The notes: generated from the letters alone by a model not told the origin. A DNA stretch of 64,000 nt from Corynebacterium choanae (GCF_003813965.1 NZ_CP033896.1:868001-932000); one strand, 5' to 3'; shown: positions 47,322-56,950, counted from the first letter of the stretch. Translations and numbers: made by a program.

Positions 47322-48815
47322 TTATTCAGTTGCGGGAGGGGGTGTGCCGGTCGCATCACAGGCGGCGGCAGCTTCCGCGGCAGGAGTGCCGGGACGATTA
47401 TTCTTCACCCAATCTTCGATGATGCGCTGTTTACCGGCGGAGACCACCAGTGCCCCCGGTGGGACATCATGTTTGATGACCGTGCCGGCACCGGAATAGG
47501 CACCGTCACCGACCGTCACAGGTGCGATAAACATCGTGTCCGAACCGGTGCGGACATGGGACCCGATGGTGGTGTGATGCTTATTGACACCGTCATAGTT
47601 GACGAACACCGACGATGCACCAATGTTGGAATGCTCCCCGATGGTGGCATCCCCGACATAGGTGAGATGGGGAACTTTGGTGCCTTGGCCAATCGTGGCG
47701 TTTTTCGTTTCCACGAATCCGCCGAGTTTGCCGTCGGCGGCAAGCTTGGTGCCGGGACGGAGATAGGTGTAGGGGCCGACCTGGGCGCGGGCACCAATCG
47801 TGGAGTCGGTTGCCGTGGTGCGAATCACTGCCGCGTCGTTATCGACGGTGACATTGGTCAGGGTGGTATCCGGGCCGATGACACATCCAGTGGCAATCGT
47901 GGTGTTGCCGCGAAGCTGACAGTTCGGGGCGATAACGACGTCTTGCTCGATGTGCACATCAACGTCGATAAACACACTGTCGGGATCGACCATGGTCACA
48001 CCTGCTCGCATGTGGTGTTCGCGGAGTCGACGGTTGAATTCTTTGTTCATTGCGGCCAGCTGTACCCGGTCGTTGACCCCGGAGACTATGGCGGCGTCGT
48101 CGATGCGATGGGCGCGAACAAGTTTGTTGAGGTCGCGGGCGATGCCAACGACGTCTGTTAAATAGAATTCGCCTTGCGCATTGTTGGTGTCGAGTTGGTT
48201 GACTGCGGCGCCGAGGAGTTCAGCGTCGAAGGCATAGACGCCGGAGTTGATTTCGTTGATGGATTTGATTGCAGTGTCTGCATCTTTTTCTTCAACGATT
48301 TTGGTGACTTCGCCGTCGTGGGTGCGCACGATGCGTCCATAGCCGGTGGGATTGTCGACGGTGGTAGTCAAAATAGTGACTGCTGCTTGTGGTCGGGTGG
48401 TGTGTTCAGCGACCAGTGAAGTGAGCGTGGCGGCGTCGATCAGTGGCACATCGGAGGTGGTGACGATAATGGTGCCGCGGAAGTCGCGGAGTGCTGGTGC
48501 GGCGAGTGCGGTTGCTACCGCGTCACCGGTGCCGTTTTGTTCTTTTTGTACGACGGTTTGAATGCCGGCCACCCCGTAGTCGTCGACGAGGCGTTGGTTG
48601 ACACTGTCGATTGTTGCTTGCACCTGTTGCCGGCAGTGGCCGGTGACCACCACAACATGATCGGGGTGGGTGCCGCAGGCGGCGTGTAGCGCATGCTCAA
48701 GCATGGTTCGGCCGGCTACTTCGTGCAGCATTTTTGGTGTTTGTGAGCGCATGCGGGTTCCAGCCCCGGCCGCCAAGATGACGACGGCAAGGTTGGACTG
48801 CGAGGGATTCGTCAT
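47322..48815 (-). CDS. glmU: Bifunctional GlcN-1-P acetyltransferase / GlcNAc-1-P uridylyltransferase
   Basis: Makes UDP-GlcNAc for peptidoglycan and arabinogalactan linker. The N-terminal pyrophosphorylase shows VVILAAGAGTRMRSQTPKML and VTTSDVPLIDAATL; the C-terminal left-handed beta-helix shows hexapeptide repeats and the acetyltransferase residues in LRPGTKL, GGFVETKNA and VNYDG. The Ala/Pro-rich end after DWVKNNRPG is a short disordered tail. ATG 48815 (MTNPSQSN) is chosen; an 18-residue extension is open. 497 residues. Confidence 0.94.
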   Translation of the reverse strand: MTNPSQSNLAVVILAAGAGTRMRSQTPKMLHEVAGRTMLEHALHAACGTHPDHVVVVTGHCRQQVQATIDSVNQRLVDDYGVAGIQTVVQKEQNGTGDAVATALAAPALRDFRGTIIVTTSDVPLIDAATLTSLVAEHTTRPQAAVTILTTTVDNPTGYGRIVRTHDGEVTKIVEEKDADTAIKSINEINSGVYAFDAELLGAAVNQLDTNNAQGEFYLTDVVGIARDLNKLVRAHRIDDAAIVSGVNDRVQLAAMNKEFNRRLREHHMRAGVTMVDPDSVFIDVDVHIEQDVVIAPNCQLRGNTTIATGCVIGPDTTLTNVTVDNDAAVIRTTATDSTIGARAQVGPYTYLRPGTKLAADGKLGGFVETKNATIGQGTKVPHLTYVGDATIGEHSNIGASSVFVNYDGVNKHHTTIGSHVRTGSDTMFIAPVTVGDGAYSGAGTVIKHDVPPGALVVSAGKQRIIEDWVKNNRPGTPAAEAAAACDATGTPPPATE

Positions 48816-49406
48816 AAGTGTTTTCGCGTCTTTGTGTGTGACAACAAGCGGACGGTTACGCCCTTTCATGGTGAGGTTGGGTTTTCATGTCGCCGGCCGG
48901 GATGTGATGATCGCGGTCGTCGGTGGTAATACCAACTCGTATGGAAGGGTGAACTGTCAATTAAACTACCGCACTCGCGGGTGTCATGGTGTGCACTGGG
49001 CACACAACATGGGGGTGACCCATGATGGGGAAGCGGTTTGTTCAGGTGTGGTGTTTGGTGGTGGGTTTCTTGCGGGGAGGCGCACGCTGGTGCGGCGACC
49101 GAAGGTTGTTGCAGGCAGGTTGGTGGCTGTGGGTGGGGCTGGCAGAAGGTGGGTGTGCAGGAGACGATGGTGTGATGGTGGTTTCGGTTGCTGGTGGGGT
49201 GCGGGGTGTGGTTGTACCCAGCGGTGGGGGTTGCTGCCACCAGATGGGGGTAGCGCGGGGGTTTGGCTGGGCTCGTTTCGGGCTTGCCAGGTTGGGTGCA
49301 TCCCACTGGGGTGGTCAGTAGGGTGGGGCGGCCGGCCGGGTGAGGTTTTGTGCTGCTGGTTGGGAAGGGGGGGTAACTGTTGATTCCAGCGGAGCAAAGA
49401 AATATA
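48816..49406. other. G/T-rich region between glmU and tRNA-Gln
   Basis: No credible protein. The stretch 49050-49380 is strongly G-rich on the plus strand with many GGTG and GGGGT runs. Long open frames here reflect base bias. Confidence 0.5.
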
Positions 49407-49452
49407 ACTACAGCCCAAGGCTGCGGTGTGGCGCTGCCTTGGGCTGTAGTTG
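49407..49452 (-). terminator. Terminator after tRNA-Gln
   Basis: AACTACAGCCCAAGGC and its exact complement, 16 pairs, 17 bases past the tRNA 3' end on the minus strand, followed on that strand by the T-rich ATATTTCTTT. Confidence 0.85.
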
Positions 49453-49468
49453 CTTGTATAGTGTGTTG

Positions 49469-49540
49469 CTTCCCCGCCAGGACTCGAACCTAGAAAGCTG
49501 GTACCAAAAACCAGAGTGTTGCCAATTACACCACGGGGAA
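49469..49540 (-). tRNA. tRNA-Gln (anticodon TTG)
   Basis: A 72-base cloverleaf on the minus strand: acceptor TTCCCCG/CGGGGAA, D arm GTGTAATTGGCAACAC, anticodon stem CTGGT/ACCAG with loop TTTTGGT (anticodon TTG) and T arm TAGGTTCGAGTCCTGG with discriminator G. CCA is not encoded (CAA follows). Confidence 0.95.
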
Positions 49541-49960
49541 TTGTTCGCAGTTCACGACATTTGTGGTGCCGTGTGTTGCGTAACGATCGATAATCATAGC
49601 CGACGATTCGCAGGGTGCAAAACACTTCCTGTTGCGGTTGGAGATTGCCTTTCGGTGGGGTGGGGCTAGGAGGCGGTTAACGGTGCGTATTGCAGGGGTG
49701 TGGTTGCCGCAGGTGGGTGAGTGGTTGATGGGTGTTGGTGCCGATGGTTTTCGGGGGTTGCTGGCTGTGTGTGCACGGTGGGCGCTAGGGTGGGGGGTTG
49801 TGCATTGATGGTGGTGCATGAAATGTTGCCCCTGTGATCGCAGGCTGCGGACGCCGGCATTGTTGGTGGATCGATGCCGCGGTTGGGATGGGGTTTTTCG
49901 CGTGTTGTTTTCTCCGCCGCAGGCGGGGTAATTGTGTGGTTGGGGAGTTGAAGATCAGTG
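49541..49960. other. Region between tRNA-Gln and mfd
   Basis: No gene seen; G/T-rich on the plus strand like the region before the tRNA. It holds the mfd promoter and GGGGAG at 49942-49947. Confidence 0.45.
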
Positions 49961-52900
49961 ATGGCGCAACAGGTGCAGCAACCAGGTTCGGCGACGGCTG
50001 TAAAAGGACCGTTGGCGGGGGTGGCGAGCATGTTGGCGCGCACCCCGGCGATGACAGCAGTGTTGTCGCAGGTGGCGGCGGGGGATGCGCATGTCGCCTG
50101 TGTGGAGTCGGCGCGCCCCTGGCTGGTGGCGGGGCTGGCGACGGCAGGGCCGGTGTTGGCGGTGGTGCCAACCGGTCGGCAGGCGGAGGATTTCTGTGCT
50201 GAACTGCAGGCGATCATTGGTGATTCGGTAGCGGTGTTCCCTGCCTGGGAAACCTTGCCCCATGAGCGGATGAGTCCGTCGAAGGAAATTGTGGCGCAGC
50301 GGGCAAAAGTGTTGCACCATTTGGCGGACTTGTCGGTGGTGGTTGCCCCGGCGCGGGCATTCTGCCAGCCGCTGTTAGCAACAGTGGAAGGCCGGGAACC
50401 AGTGACGATCACCGTGGGTGAGGAGCCAGGGTTGGAGCCGCTGGTTGCAGCATTGGTGTTGCGTGGCTATCGGCGTGCCGACCAGGTCACCGAACGCGGT
50501 GATGTCGCGGTTCGGGGTGGCCTTGTGGATGTGTGGTCGCCGGTCGATGAATCCCCGGTGCGGGTGGAGCTGTTTGGTGACGAAATCGAATCCATTACCC
50601 CGTTTAGCCCAGCTGATCAACGCACGTTTACCGACGGGGAAGCGATCACCACCGTGGAGTGTTATCCCTGCCGGGAGCTGCCGGTTACCGAATCGGTGCA
50701 GCAGGCGGCAGCCGCGTTGCAGGAAACGTTTACCGGCAATCCGGCTCTGCTGGAATTGACGAGTAAACTTGCCGCCGGCCAGCCGGCTGATGGTATGGAG
50801 GCGTTACTGCCGGTGCTCACCGATGCGCCGCTGGTGACGCTGCCGGCGCTTTTGCCGGAAGGATCAATTATTGCCACCATCGATCCGGCGCGGATTGTCA
50901 CCCGGGTCAATGATTTAGCGGCAACCGATGAAGAGTTTCTCGCTGCCGGCTGGGAGGCGGCCGCGATGGGGGCGACCGGTCCGCTGGCAGCCGACGGTCT
51001 CGATGTGGCGGCATCTTCGTATGTGTCGGCGGCAGCGCTGGTGGCCGCCGCGAAACAACACCAGTGCCGGCTCGTCGCAGTGAATCCGGTGGGGATGAGC
51101 GCCCAAGCCTTCGTCAGCGGTGTCGATCAACTCACCTTGCCGGCGGTGGCTGCCCCCACCCGGCAACAGCCCACCGATATCGGCAACGCAGCGCTACAAG
51201 CGGTCAGTAAACAGCTTGCCGGCGGTGGCATGGCCGCCCTGATCACCCCCAACCGGGCAGTTGCGAACCGGCTGCGCAGCCACCTGTTAGACCACGGGGT
51301 GGCCGCGAAACGAGTAAGTAACCGGGCGGCGCCAAAACCTGGGGAAGTCGCCATCTATACAGCGCTGACCCACCACGGTCTGGTGTGGCCGCTTTCCGCC
51401 ACAGCTACGGTCACCAGCCTTGAGGCGGCCGACACTGAACACCTCGTCACCGGCTTGCAACCCACGCACACACCCCAGGCGACCGCCGATCCTGACCTAT
51501 TCGAAGCTGAGGCACCCCAACCCGGTGACCAGCCAAGGCAACAACCTGCGGCAACAACAGCAGACTCTGCCGCCGATACCGCTGCGCAACCAGGCTCCGC
51601 TACCGCCAACAGTGTGCTGCTGCTTACCGAAACTGATCTCACCGGCAACCGGGTTGGTGACATTGCGGGACGCCGCCGACGGCGGGCGAAAAAACGCAAC
51701 AAAGTCGACCCGTTGGCGCTCCAGCCCGGCGACTATGTGGTGCACGATGCCCACGGCATCGGTCGTTTCATCGAACTCACCGAACGAACCATCACCACCG
51801 GTGAACAAACCTCCCGGCGCGAATATGTTGTTCTTGAATACGCCTCCAGTCGACGAGGCGCCCCACCAGACAAGCTTTTCGTCCCCATGGATCAGCTCGA
51901 CATGCTTTCCCGCTATGTCGGCGGCGAAACTCCACACCTGTCGAAAATGGGTGGTGCCGACTGGAAAAACACGAAGAAAAAAGCTCGTGCCGCGGTGCGA
52001 GAAATCGCCCACGAACTCATCGAACTCTACGCTAAACGACAAGCCGCCCCCGGCCATGCCTTCGCCCCCGACAGCCCATGGCAGCGGGAACTCGAAGACA
52101 ACTTCCCCTACCTGGAAACCGAAGACCAGCTCACCGCCATCGAAGACGTGAAACACGACATGGAGCAGCCCACCCCCATGGATCGGGTTATCGTCGGCGA
52201 CGTTGGCTACGGCAAAACCGAAGTGGCGGTGCGGGCTGCGTTTAAATGCGTGCAAGACGGTCGCCAAGTCGCCGTCCTGGTGCCCACCACGCTGCTCGCC
52301 CAGCAACATGGCGCCACATTTACCAGCCGCATGGCCGGATTCCCAGTCAATATTGCTGTGCTATCCCGGTTTACCTCCACAGCAGAAGCCAAACGCATCA
52401 AACAAGGACTCCACGATGGCAGCATTGACATTGTGGTCGGCACCCATCGACTCCTGCAGACCGGTATCTCGTGGAAAAACCTAGGATTGGTCATCGTCGA
52501 CGAGGAACAACGCTTCGGTGTTGAGCACAAAGAACACATCAAAGCATTGCGCAGCCATGTTGATGTGCTTACCATGTCCGCCACCCCAATCCCTCGTACC
52601 CTCGAGATGTCTATGGCGGGAATCCGTGAAATGTCCACTATTCTCACCCCGCCACAAGACCGCTACCCGGTGCTCACCTATGTTGGGGCGCAAGAAGACA
52701 AACACGTTGCCGCGGCGATTCGTCGCGAACTACTGCGCGACGGACAAGTGTTCTATATTCACAACAAAGTGAAATCCATCGACGCCCAAGCGGCGAAACT
52801 TCGCCAACTGGTTCCGGAAGCACGTATCGTCGTCGCCCACGGCCAAATGGGGGAAGACGTGTTAGAAAACACGGTGCAAGGATTCTTCGACCGGGAATAT

Positions 52901-53857
52901 GACGTGTTGGTGTGCACCACCATTGTTGAGACCGGCCTCGATATTGCCAACGCCAACACCCTCATCGTGGAAAACGCCCACCACATGGGGTTATCTCAGC
53001 TTCACCAGTTGCGTGGTCGGGTCGGCCGCGGACGGGAACGGGCATACGCCTACTTCCTCTACCCGAAAGGTCAAGTCCTCTCCGAAGCGTCCTATGATCG
53101 GCTTGCGACCATCGCTCAACATTCCGATTTGGGGGCAGGTATGGCTGTGGCGATGAAAGACCTAGAGATGCGCGGTGCCGGCAATGTGCTTGGCGCGGAA
53201 CAATCCGGACATATCGCCGGGGTCGGATTCGACCTGTATATCCGCCTAGTTGGTGAAGCCGTCGAAGCGTTGAAAGCCGTTGTCGCCGGCAAACCGGTTG
53301 ATGCGACCGTACAGGGGCCGAAAGAAATCCGGGTAGATCTTCCCGTTGACGCCCATATTCCGGAATCCTATATCGGTGCCGAACGGCTCCGCCTGGAAAT
53401 CTATCGGGCATTGGCGGAATCCCACGACGATACTGCTATTACTGCAGTCATCGAAGAGATGGTTGACCGATTCGGTGCTTATCCGGACGAAGTTGACCGG
53501 ATGCTTGCCCTTGCCCGGCTTCGGAACCATGTGCGACGTGCCGGCGTGGCCGATGTCCTTGTGCAAGGCAGCCGGGTGAAAATGCATCCAGTGCAGCTTG
53601 CCGACTCGAAACAGGTGCGCCTTGCCCGGCTGTATCCGGGGGCAACATATCGTGCCGCCGCGCAGGCGATCAATATTCCACTGCCGAAAACGGGTCGCAA
53701 TGTGCTCGATCCGATGATGCGGGATGTTGCCCTAGTCCAGTGGGTAGCAGATGTAGTTTCTCAATTGTTTGATCTGCCAGCCATTAATGTTTCCGGCGGG
53801 GCGACACCACCACCAGCGCCACCAGCTGGCAAATCCCGGGAGATTAGCGTCGGCTAA
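49961..53857 (+). CDS. mfd: Transcription-repair coupling factor
   Basis: DNA translocase that removes stalled RNA polymerase and recruits UvrA. Domains in order: UvrB-like N-terminal modules (LPHERMSPSKEIVAQR), polymerase-interacting domain (PGDYVVHDAHGIGRF, about residue 590), translocase motor with Walker A GDVGYGKTE (about 745) and DEEQ box (about 845), helicase C domain with LHQLRGRVGRGRERAYAYF and the C-terminal TRCF domain. A low-complexity Ala/Thr/Gln linker of about 60 residues (about 495-555) precedes the polymerase-interacting domain and is longer than usual. ATG 49961 is preferred; GTG 49958 is adjacent. 1298 residues. Confidence 0.95.
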   Translation: MAQQVQQPGSATAVKGPLAGVASMLARTPAMTAVLSQVAAGDAHVACVESARPWLVAGLATAGPVLAVVPTGRQAEDFCAELQAIIGDSVAVFPAWETLPHERMSPSKEIVAQRAKVLHHLADLSVVVAPARAFCQPLLATVEGREPVTITVGEEPGLEPLVAALVLRGYRRADQVTERGDVAVRGGLVDVWSPVDESPVRVELFGDEIESITPFSPADQRTFTDGEAITTVECYPCRELPVTESVQQAAAALQETFTGNPALLELTSKLAAGQPADGMEALLPVLTDAPLVTLPALLPEGSIIATIDPARIVTRVNDLAATDEEFLAAGWEAAAMGATGPLAADGLDVAASSYVSAAALVAAAKQHQCRLVAVNPVGMSAQAFVSGVDQLTLPAVAAPTRQQPTDIGNAALQAVSKQLAGGGMAALITPNRAVANRLRSHLLDHGVAAKRVSNRAAPKPGEVAIYTALTHHGLVWPLSATATVTSLEAADTEHLVTGLQPTHTPQATADPDLFEAEAPQPGDQPRQQPAATTADSAADTAAQPGSATANSVLLLTETDLTGNRVGDIAGRRRRRAKKRNKVDPLALQPGDYVVHDAHGIGRFIELTERTITTGEQTSRREYVVLEYASSRRGAPPDKLFVPMDQLDMLSRYVGGETPHLSKMGGADWKNTKKKARAAVREIAHELIELYAKRQAAPGHAFAPDSPWQRELEDNFPYLETEDQLTAIEDVKHDMEQPTPMDRVIVGDVGYGKTEVAVRAAFKCVQDGRQVAVLVPTTLLAQQHGATFTSRMAGFPVNIAVLSRFTSTAEAKRIKQGLHDGSIDIVVGTHRLLQTGISWKNLGLVIVDEEQRFGVEHKEHIKALRSHVDVLTMSATPIPRTLEMSMAGIREMSTILTPPQDRYPVLTYVGAQEDKHVAAAIRRELLRDGQVFYIHNKVKSIDAQAAKLRQLVPEARIVVAHGQMGEDVLENTVQGFFDREYDVLVCTTIVETGLDIANANTLIVENAHHMGLSQLHQLRGRVGRGRERAYAYFLYPKGQVLSEASYDRLATIAQHSDLGAGMAVAMKDLEMRGAGNVLGAEQSGHIAGVGFDLYIRLVGEAVEALKAVVAGKPVDATVQGPKEIRVDLPVDAHIPESYIGAERLRLEIYRALAESHDDTAITAVIEEMVDRFGAYPDEVDRMLALARLRNHVRRAGVADVLVQGSRVKMHPVQLADSKQVRLARLYPGATYRAAAQAINIPLPKTGRNVLDPMMRDVALVQWVADVVSQLFDLPAINVSGGATPPPAPPAGKSREISVG

Positions 53858-53924
53858 GCCACCAGCAACGCCCCCAATAACCACAATTAGCACAAACCAG
53901 TTTGTTAACACCCCAAAGAAAAGA

Positions 53925-53957
53925 CCCCGCTGCCACAATACCGTTGTGGCAGCGGGG
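53925..53957. terminator. Bidirectional terminator between mfd and the protease gene
   Basis: CCCCGCTGCCACAA/TTGTGGCAGCGGGG, 14 perfect pairs with a five-base loop. On the minus strand TCTTTTCTTT follows, so it suits the protease gene best. Confidence 0.85.
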
Positions 53958-54019
53958 CCTATGCATGAGGAATGTACGTCGATCCGGCGTCGGCGATATT
54001 GCCGAGCGGGATCGGCAGG

Positions 54020-55015
54020 CTATTGGCTAAACCGCAGATTCTTCCAGTCTTTCAACACCCCGGTGAGGGTTTGCACCTGCAGCTGCCGCACACCAGTCGC
54101 ATCTCTTTGCCCAGTCGATAAAATGCCCACTGGATAAATATGGTTGTTATCTACCGCAAATACCGGTCCGCCCGAGTCGCCGGGGGCAGCATCAGCGTTA
54201 AACAGCACCATGCCGGCACGATTGAATCCCACAAACTTCCCACAGGCCAGCCCGCTGGCACGACCAAGGTGACACAACCAGGTTTCCCCGGCTACGAGCA
54301 TATCCGGGTTGAGTGGACGATCAATTTGGGTGAGGCCGTGCAGAACCGGGCCGCGGGTGGGAACAGTTGGCAGCACATTATCGACCGGTTGGCCTTCTTG
54401 ATTGGTGGCCGACAAAAAATCGTCACTTAATTGGATCAGGGCATAGTCGACCACACTATTGGTGTAGCGCTGTGTTTCCTGCACCCCGATGCGGCGGGTG
54501 AGCACCCCGGCACCACGTTCCAGTGCATAAATATTGGGGGTGGTGGGGTGATCGTTGTTGCCGGCCGGCCCTAGTCCGCAGTGACCGGCAGTTAATGCAT
54601 ACAGCAATTCTTGCCCGGTGCTGCCGGTGGCGTGCAGCAGCCAACCCGCGGAACAGGCACGAGTTTCCGTGGAGGTGTTGATAATGCCGACACCTGGCCC
54701 TAGCTGGGGTGCGGACTGCAACCATCGCCAGTCGGTGAAATTTTCATAGTGGCCAAGCTTGTCGCGTTCCGCGAGAAACTCCGGTGCAGCACCGAGCGGC
54801 TGATCATAGGTGGGGATCCGTACCGGAATACTGGCGCCTGCATCCGATGGGGTCGATGGGGCATAGGTGCCACTTTGTGACGATCCAGCGGAAAAACTGT
54901 CAAAAATCCCTGCCCCGGCAGTGGGGGCGGCGGCGGTGGTGAGCAGTGTGGCGGTGCACACAGCGGCCATGACCGCCCGTCGCTGCTGACGGATACGTTG
55001 CAGATAGGAAACCAT
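54020..55015 (-). CDS. Secreted trypsin-like (S1) serine protease
   Basis: Exported chymotrypsin-fold protease. The triad is complete: His145 in LTAGHCG, Asp190 in VVDYALIQL and Ser281 in APGDSGGPVF. Four Cys in two likely disulphide pairs (CSAG/GHC and LCHLG/ACGK) fit the fold. ATG 55015 has CGGAG six bases upstream and starts a signal peptide with likely cleavage near AGA (about residue 35). About 75 residues between signal and protease core may be a propeptide. 331 residues. Substrates are unknown. Confidence 0.87.
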   Translation of the reverse strand: MVSYLQRIRQQRRAVMAAVCTATLLTTAAAPTAGAGIFDSFSAGSSQSGTYAPSTPSDAGASIPVRIPTYDQPLGAAPEFLAERDKLGHYENFTDWRWLQSAPQLGPGVGIINTSTETRACSAGWLLHATGSTGQELLYALTAGHCGLGPAGNNDHPTTPNIYALERGAGVLTRRIGVQETQRYTNSVVDYALIQLSDDFLSATNQEGQPVDNVLPTVPTRGPVLHGLTQIDRPLNPDMLVAGETWLCHLGRASGLACGKFVGFNRAGMVLFNADAAPGDSGGPVFAVDNNHIYPVGILSTGQRDATGVRQLQVQTLTGVLKDWKNLRFSQ

Positions 55016-55357
55016 GATGCTCCGATCGGGGAGAAGGGCGAACCACACTACCGGTGACAGGCCGCCACTACCAGCAGCATTGCCTGTGACACCGTCACCG
55101 GTGAGCAGACAGAACAACGCCCACAGATTCGACAACGGTGCAGTCCGTATTCATCCAGCATTGTACTTGCCCAACGCCCTGATACCCCCGGCATGTGACT
55201 GGAAGCATGCACCCGCGCGGCATGTCTGGCGTGTGGTGATCAGCACAGGGCTGCCTGACGAGGCGTGATCTACCTGGGGTCGCGGCGCTAACTGCTCAAT
55301 ATTCCATGCATCGGTTGCAGGCTGACCTCATATAGTCCTAGCGCAGGAGGCACCAGC
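55016..55357. other. Region between divergent protease and the mazG leader
   Basis: No gene seen. Near its right end are TATAGT (55331-55336) and AGGAGG (55345-55350), which serve the short frame at 55358. Confidence 0.5.
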
Positions 55358-55480
55358 ATGCGCACCCGCAACCTTGCGACCATCAGCGGCGACTGGTGTA
55401 CAACTCACCTGGTTTGCCCGCATCCTTGCGATACACTCACACAATATTATGCCGATGTTGTTTACCATTGCCGAAGATGA
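55358..55480 (+). CDS. Possible 40-residue Cys/His-rich leader protein overlapping mazG
   Basis: A short frame with an ideal AGGAGG seven bases before its ATG and a TATAGT element 21 bases before it, so a transcript start near 55343 fits. The product has Cys at 14, 20, 24 and 38 and His at 17, 22 and 37, including CTTHLVCPHPC, which could bind a metal. Its stop overlaps the first 26 bases of mazG in another frame. It may be a coupled leader peptide, or a sign that mazG begins here with a frameshift; the N-terminus of MazG looks complete without it, which favours the first. Confidence 0.45.
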   Translation: MRTRNLATISGDWCTTHLVCPHPCDTLTQYYADVVYHCRR

Positions 55481-56246
55481 AACCACCCTGCCTATCGCAT
55501 GCCTGGAAGCCTGCCTGGGGCGTTCGGTGATCCTTGACCAGCGGCTCAGTCGGCTAGCGCCGCTTGTTACCCCGTTGGCTGACAACCTGGTAATCAGCCC
55601 CTCAGCAGCACTCACCCCACTAGCGGCTGCCCCAGCCACCGAATCTGCAGTCGCAGCAGACACGGTCATCATTTGTGGAGAGTCAACCGGGACCCGTGCT
55701 TCTACTGCTAACAACACCCCTCAGCAGGCGGTAGCCGCGAGCCCCTCCAGCAGCAGGGGATCCACATTTCAGCAACAAGTAAGCCACCATATGGTTTGTG
55801 ATTATCGGGACGCCGCCACTGCGGGGGAAGATCCCAGCTGTGAGGTGGGAGATCCACAGCATTGGTGTTGTCCAGCAGCGCAAGCAGTCGCCGTCATGGC
55901 TCGTGCCCACACCATCGGCGGCTGGGAACAACAACAAACCCACCGCAGTCTCATCCCTTATCTGCAGGAAGAAACCGGTGAGCTGATCGCCGCCATCACG
56001 CAACTTGTCGAACAGGATCCAGCAACGGAACAAGACCTCGCCGGGGAACTCGCAGATCTGCTCCTGCAGGTGCTGTTTCACGCCGAAATCACGCGGCGAC
56101 GCGGTGAGGCAAACTTCTTCACGCTGTGCGAACTCTTTATTGAAAAACTCCGCACACGGGCGCCGTATCTATTTGATGGCACCAGCCACCGTGTTGATCC
56201 GGACATTCAGGACGCAATCTGGCAGGAGGCGAAGCAGCGCCGCTGA
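55455..56246 (+). CDS. mazG: MazG nucleoside triphosphate pyrophosphohydrolase
   Basis: Hydrolyses (d)NTPs, including damaged ones, to monophosphates. The all-alpha MazG domain with metal-binding acids is in the C-terminal 110 residues: SLIPYLQEETGELIAAI and LAGELADLLLQVLFHAEI. The N-terminal 150 residues correspond to the variable domain of mycobacterial MazG (MLFTIAEDETTLPIACLEA resembles its start) and run into a low-complexity stretch. ATG 55449 or 55455 are the possible starts; neither has a ribosome binding site, and the coupled short frame upstream may supply ribosomes. 263 residues; the long C-terminal extension of M. tuberculosis MazG is absent. Confidence 0.85.
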   Translation: MLFTIAEDETTLPIACLEACLGRSVILDQRLSRLAPLVTPLADNLVISPSAALTPLAAAPATESAVAADTVIICGESTGTRASTANNTPQQAVAASPSSSRGSTFQQQVSHHMVCDYRDAATAGEDPSCEVGDPQHWCCPAAQAVAVMARAHTIGGWEQQQTHRSLIPYLQEETGELIAAITQLVEQDPATEQDLAGELADLLLQVLFHAEITRRRGEANFFTLCELFIEKLRTRAPYLFDGTSHRVDPDIQDAIWQEAKQRR

Positions 56247-56548
56247 CATTGTGCACCCGCTACAACTGGGCAACAGAAAAGCTGGACAATGCGATTTGAA
56301 ACACCTTCATATACTGCTGGAGCAAGCGGTGTGCCAGGAAGGAGATCTGTATCCGCAAGTGGCTCTAATTTACGAGGCGGTGCAGGAGCCCCGGCGGTGA
56401 AACGTTGCCGATGCTAGCCGGGGCGATGAACACAACACCCCACCGCGTCGAAAGATAGCGCGGCTTAGGAAAGTAATAGCCCTGGGGCGCTTCAGTAACG
56501 GGTGGGGTGAGCAACCTGTGCTCACAGGTATCAAAGCAGAAGCGCCTA
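56247..56548. terminator. Convergent region with a nested hairpin
   Basis: No gene. A two-part stem at 56486-56546 (GGCGCTTC/GAAGCGCC enclosing GTGAGCA/TGCTCAC) lies directly after the stop of the minus-strand secreted protein and may end transcription from both sides. Confidence 0.5.
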
Positions 56549-56950
56549 CTAGGATGAGAACGCCAGCTGCAGTGGGCGGATGTATTCCTCTAATCCCGAT
56601 GAACCAAACAGTGGGGCAGGTTCTTTCTTCACGAGACCACAAGCTTTCAGTTCGTCAATTGCTTCATTGCTGAGCCGGTCGGTGAGGACAGCCCCGGTGA
56701 ACTTGTCACCGAGTAAGGACTGTACTGAGTTCAGTGCAGAATTCGCGATCATCTTCCGGAATGCTGATTCGGTGACCAGCGGTGCACCTGTGTTATCGCG
56801 GAGCGGGCTACCGTAGGCCGCTTGGGTAACAACCTCAATTGCTTGGCAGCGTTCCGGCGACGGTGCGGTTGGAGTTTCGGCAGCCTGCGCCGGTGCAGCA
56901 AGCGTGAAAGCGAGCGTGGCGGCAAGCCCAAGGGAGGCAAGATGCTTCAT
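56549..56950 (-). CDS. Small secreted protein of unknown function
   Basis: 133 residues with a clear Sec signal peptide (MKHLASLGLAATLAFTLAAPAQAAE; shown to its cleavage region after AQA) . The mature 110 residues have two Cys (RCQAIE and KACGLV) that could form one disulphide, and an all-helical look. I do not recognise the family. The start is ATG 56950 with no clear ribosome binding site. Confidence 0.7.
   Translation of the reverse strand: MKHLASLGLAATLAFTLAAPAQAAETPTAPSPERCQAIEVVTQAAYGSPLRDNTGAPLVTESAFRKMIANSALNSVQSLLGDKFTGAVLTDRLSNEAIDELKACGLVKKEPAPLFGSSGLEEYIRPLQLAFSS

Noticed and set aside
47298..48161. 287-codon plus-strand frame antisense to glmU
   Set aside because: Mirror of the hexapeptide repeat region of glmU; its Gly/Asp-rich product is a shadow of the real gene.
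48670..49383. 237-codon plus-strand frame crossing the glmU start and the G-rich gap
   Set aside because: It runs antisense through the glmU N-terminus, then through G-rich repeats giving a Gly/Trp/Val-biased product with no motif.
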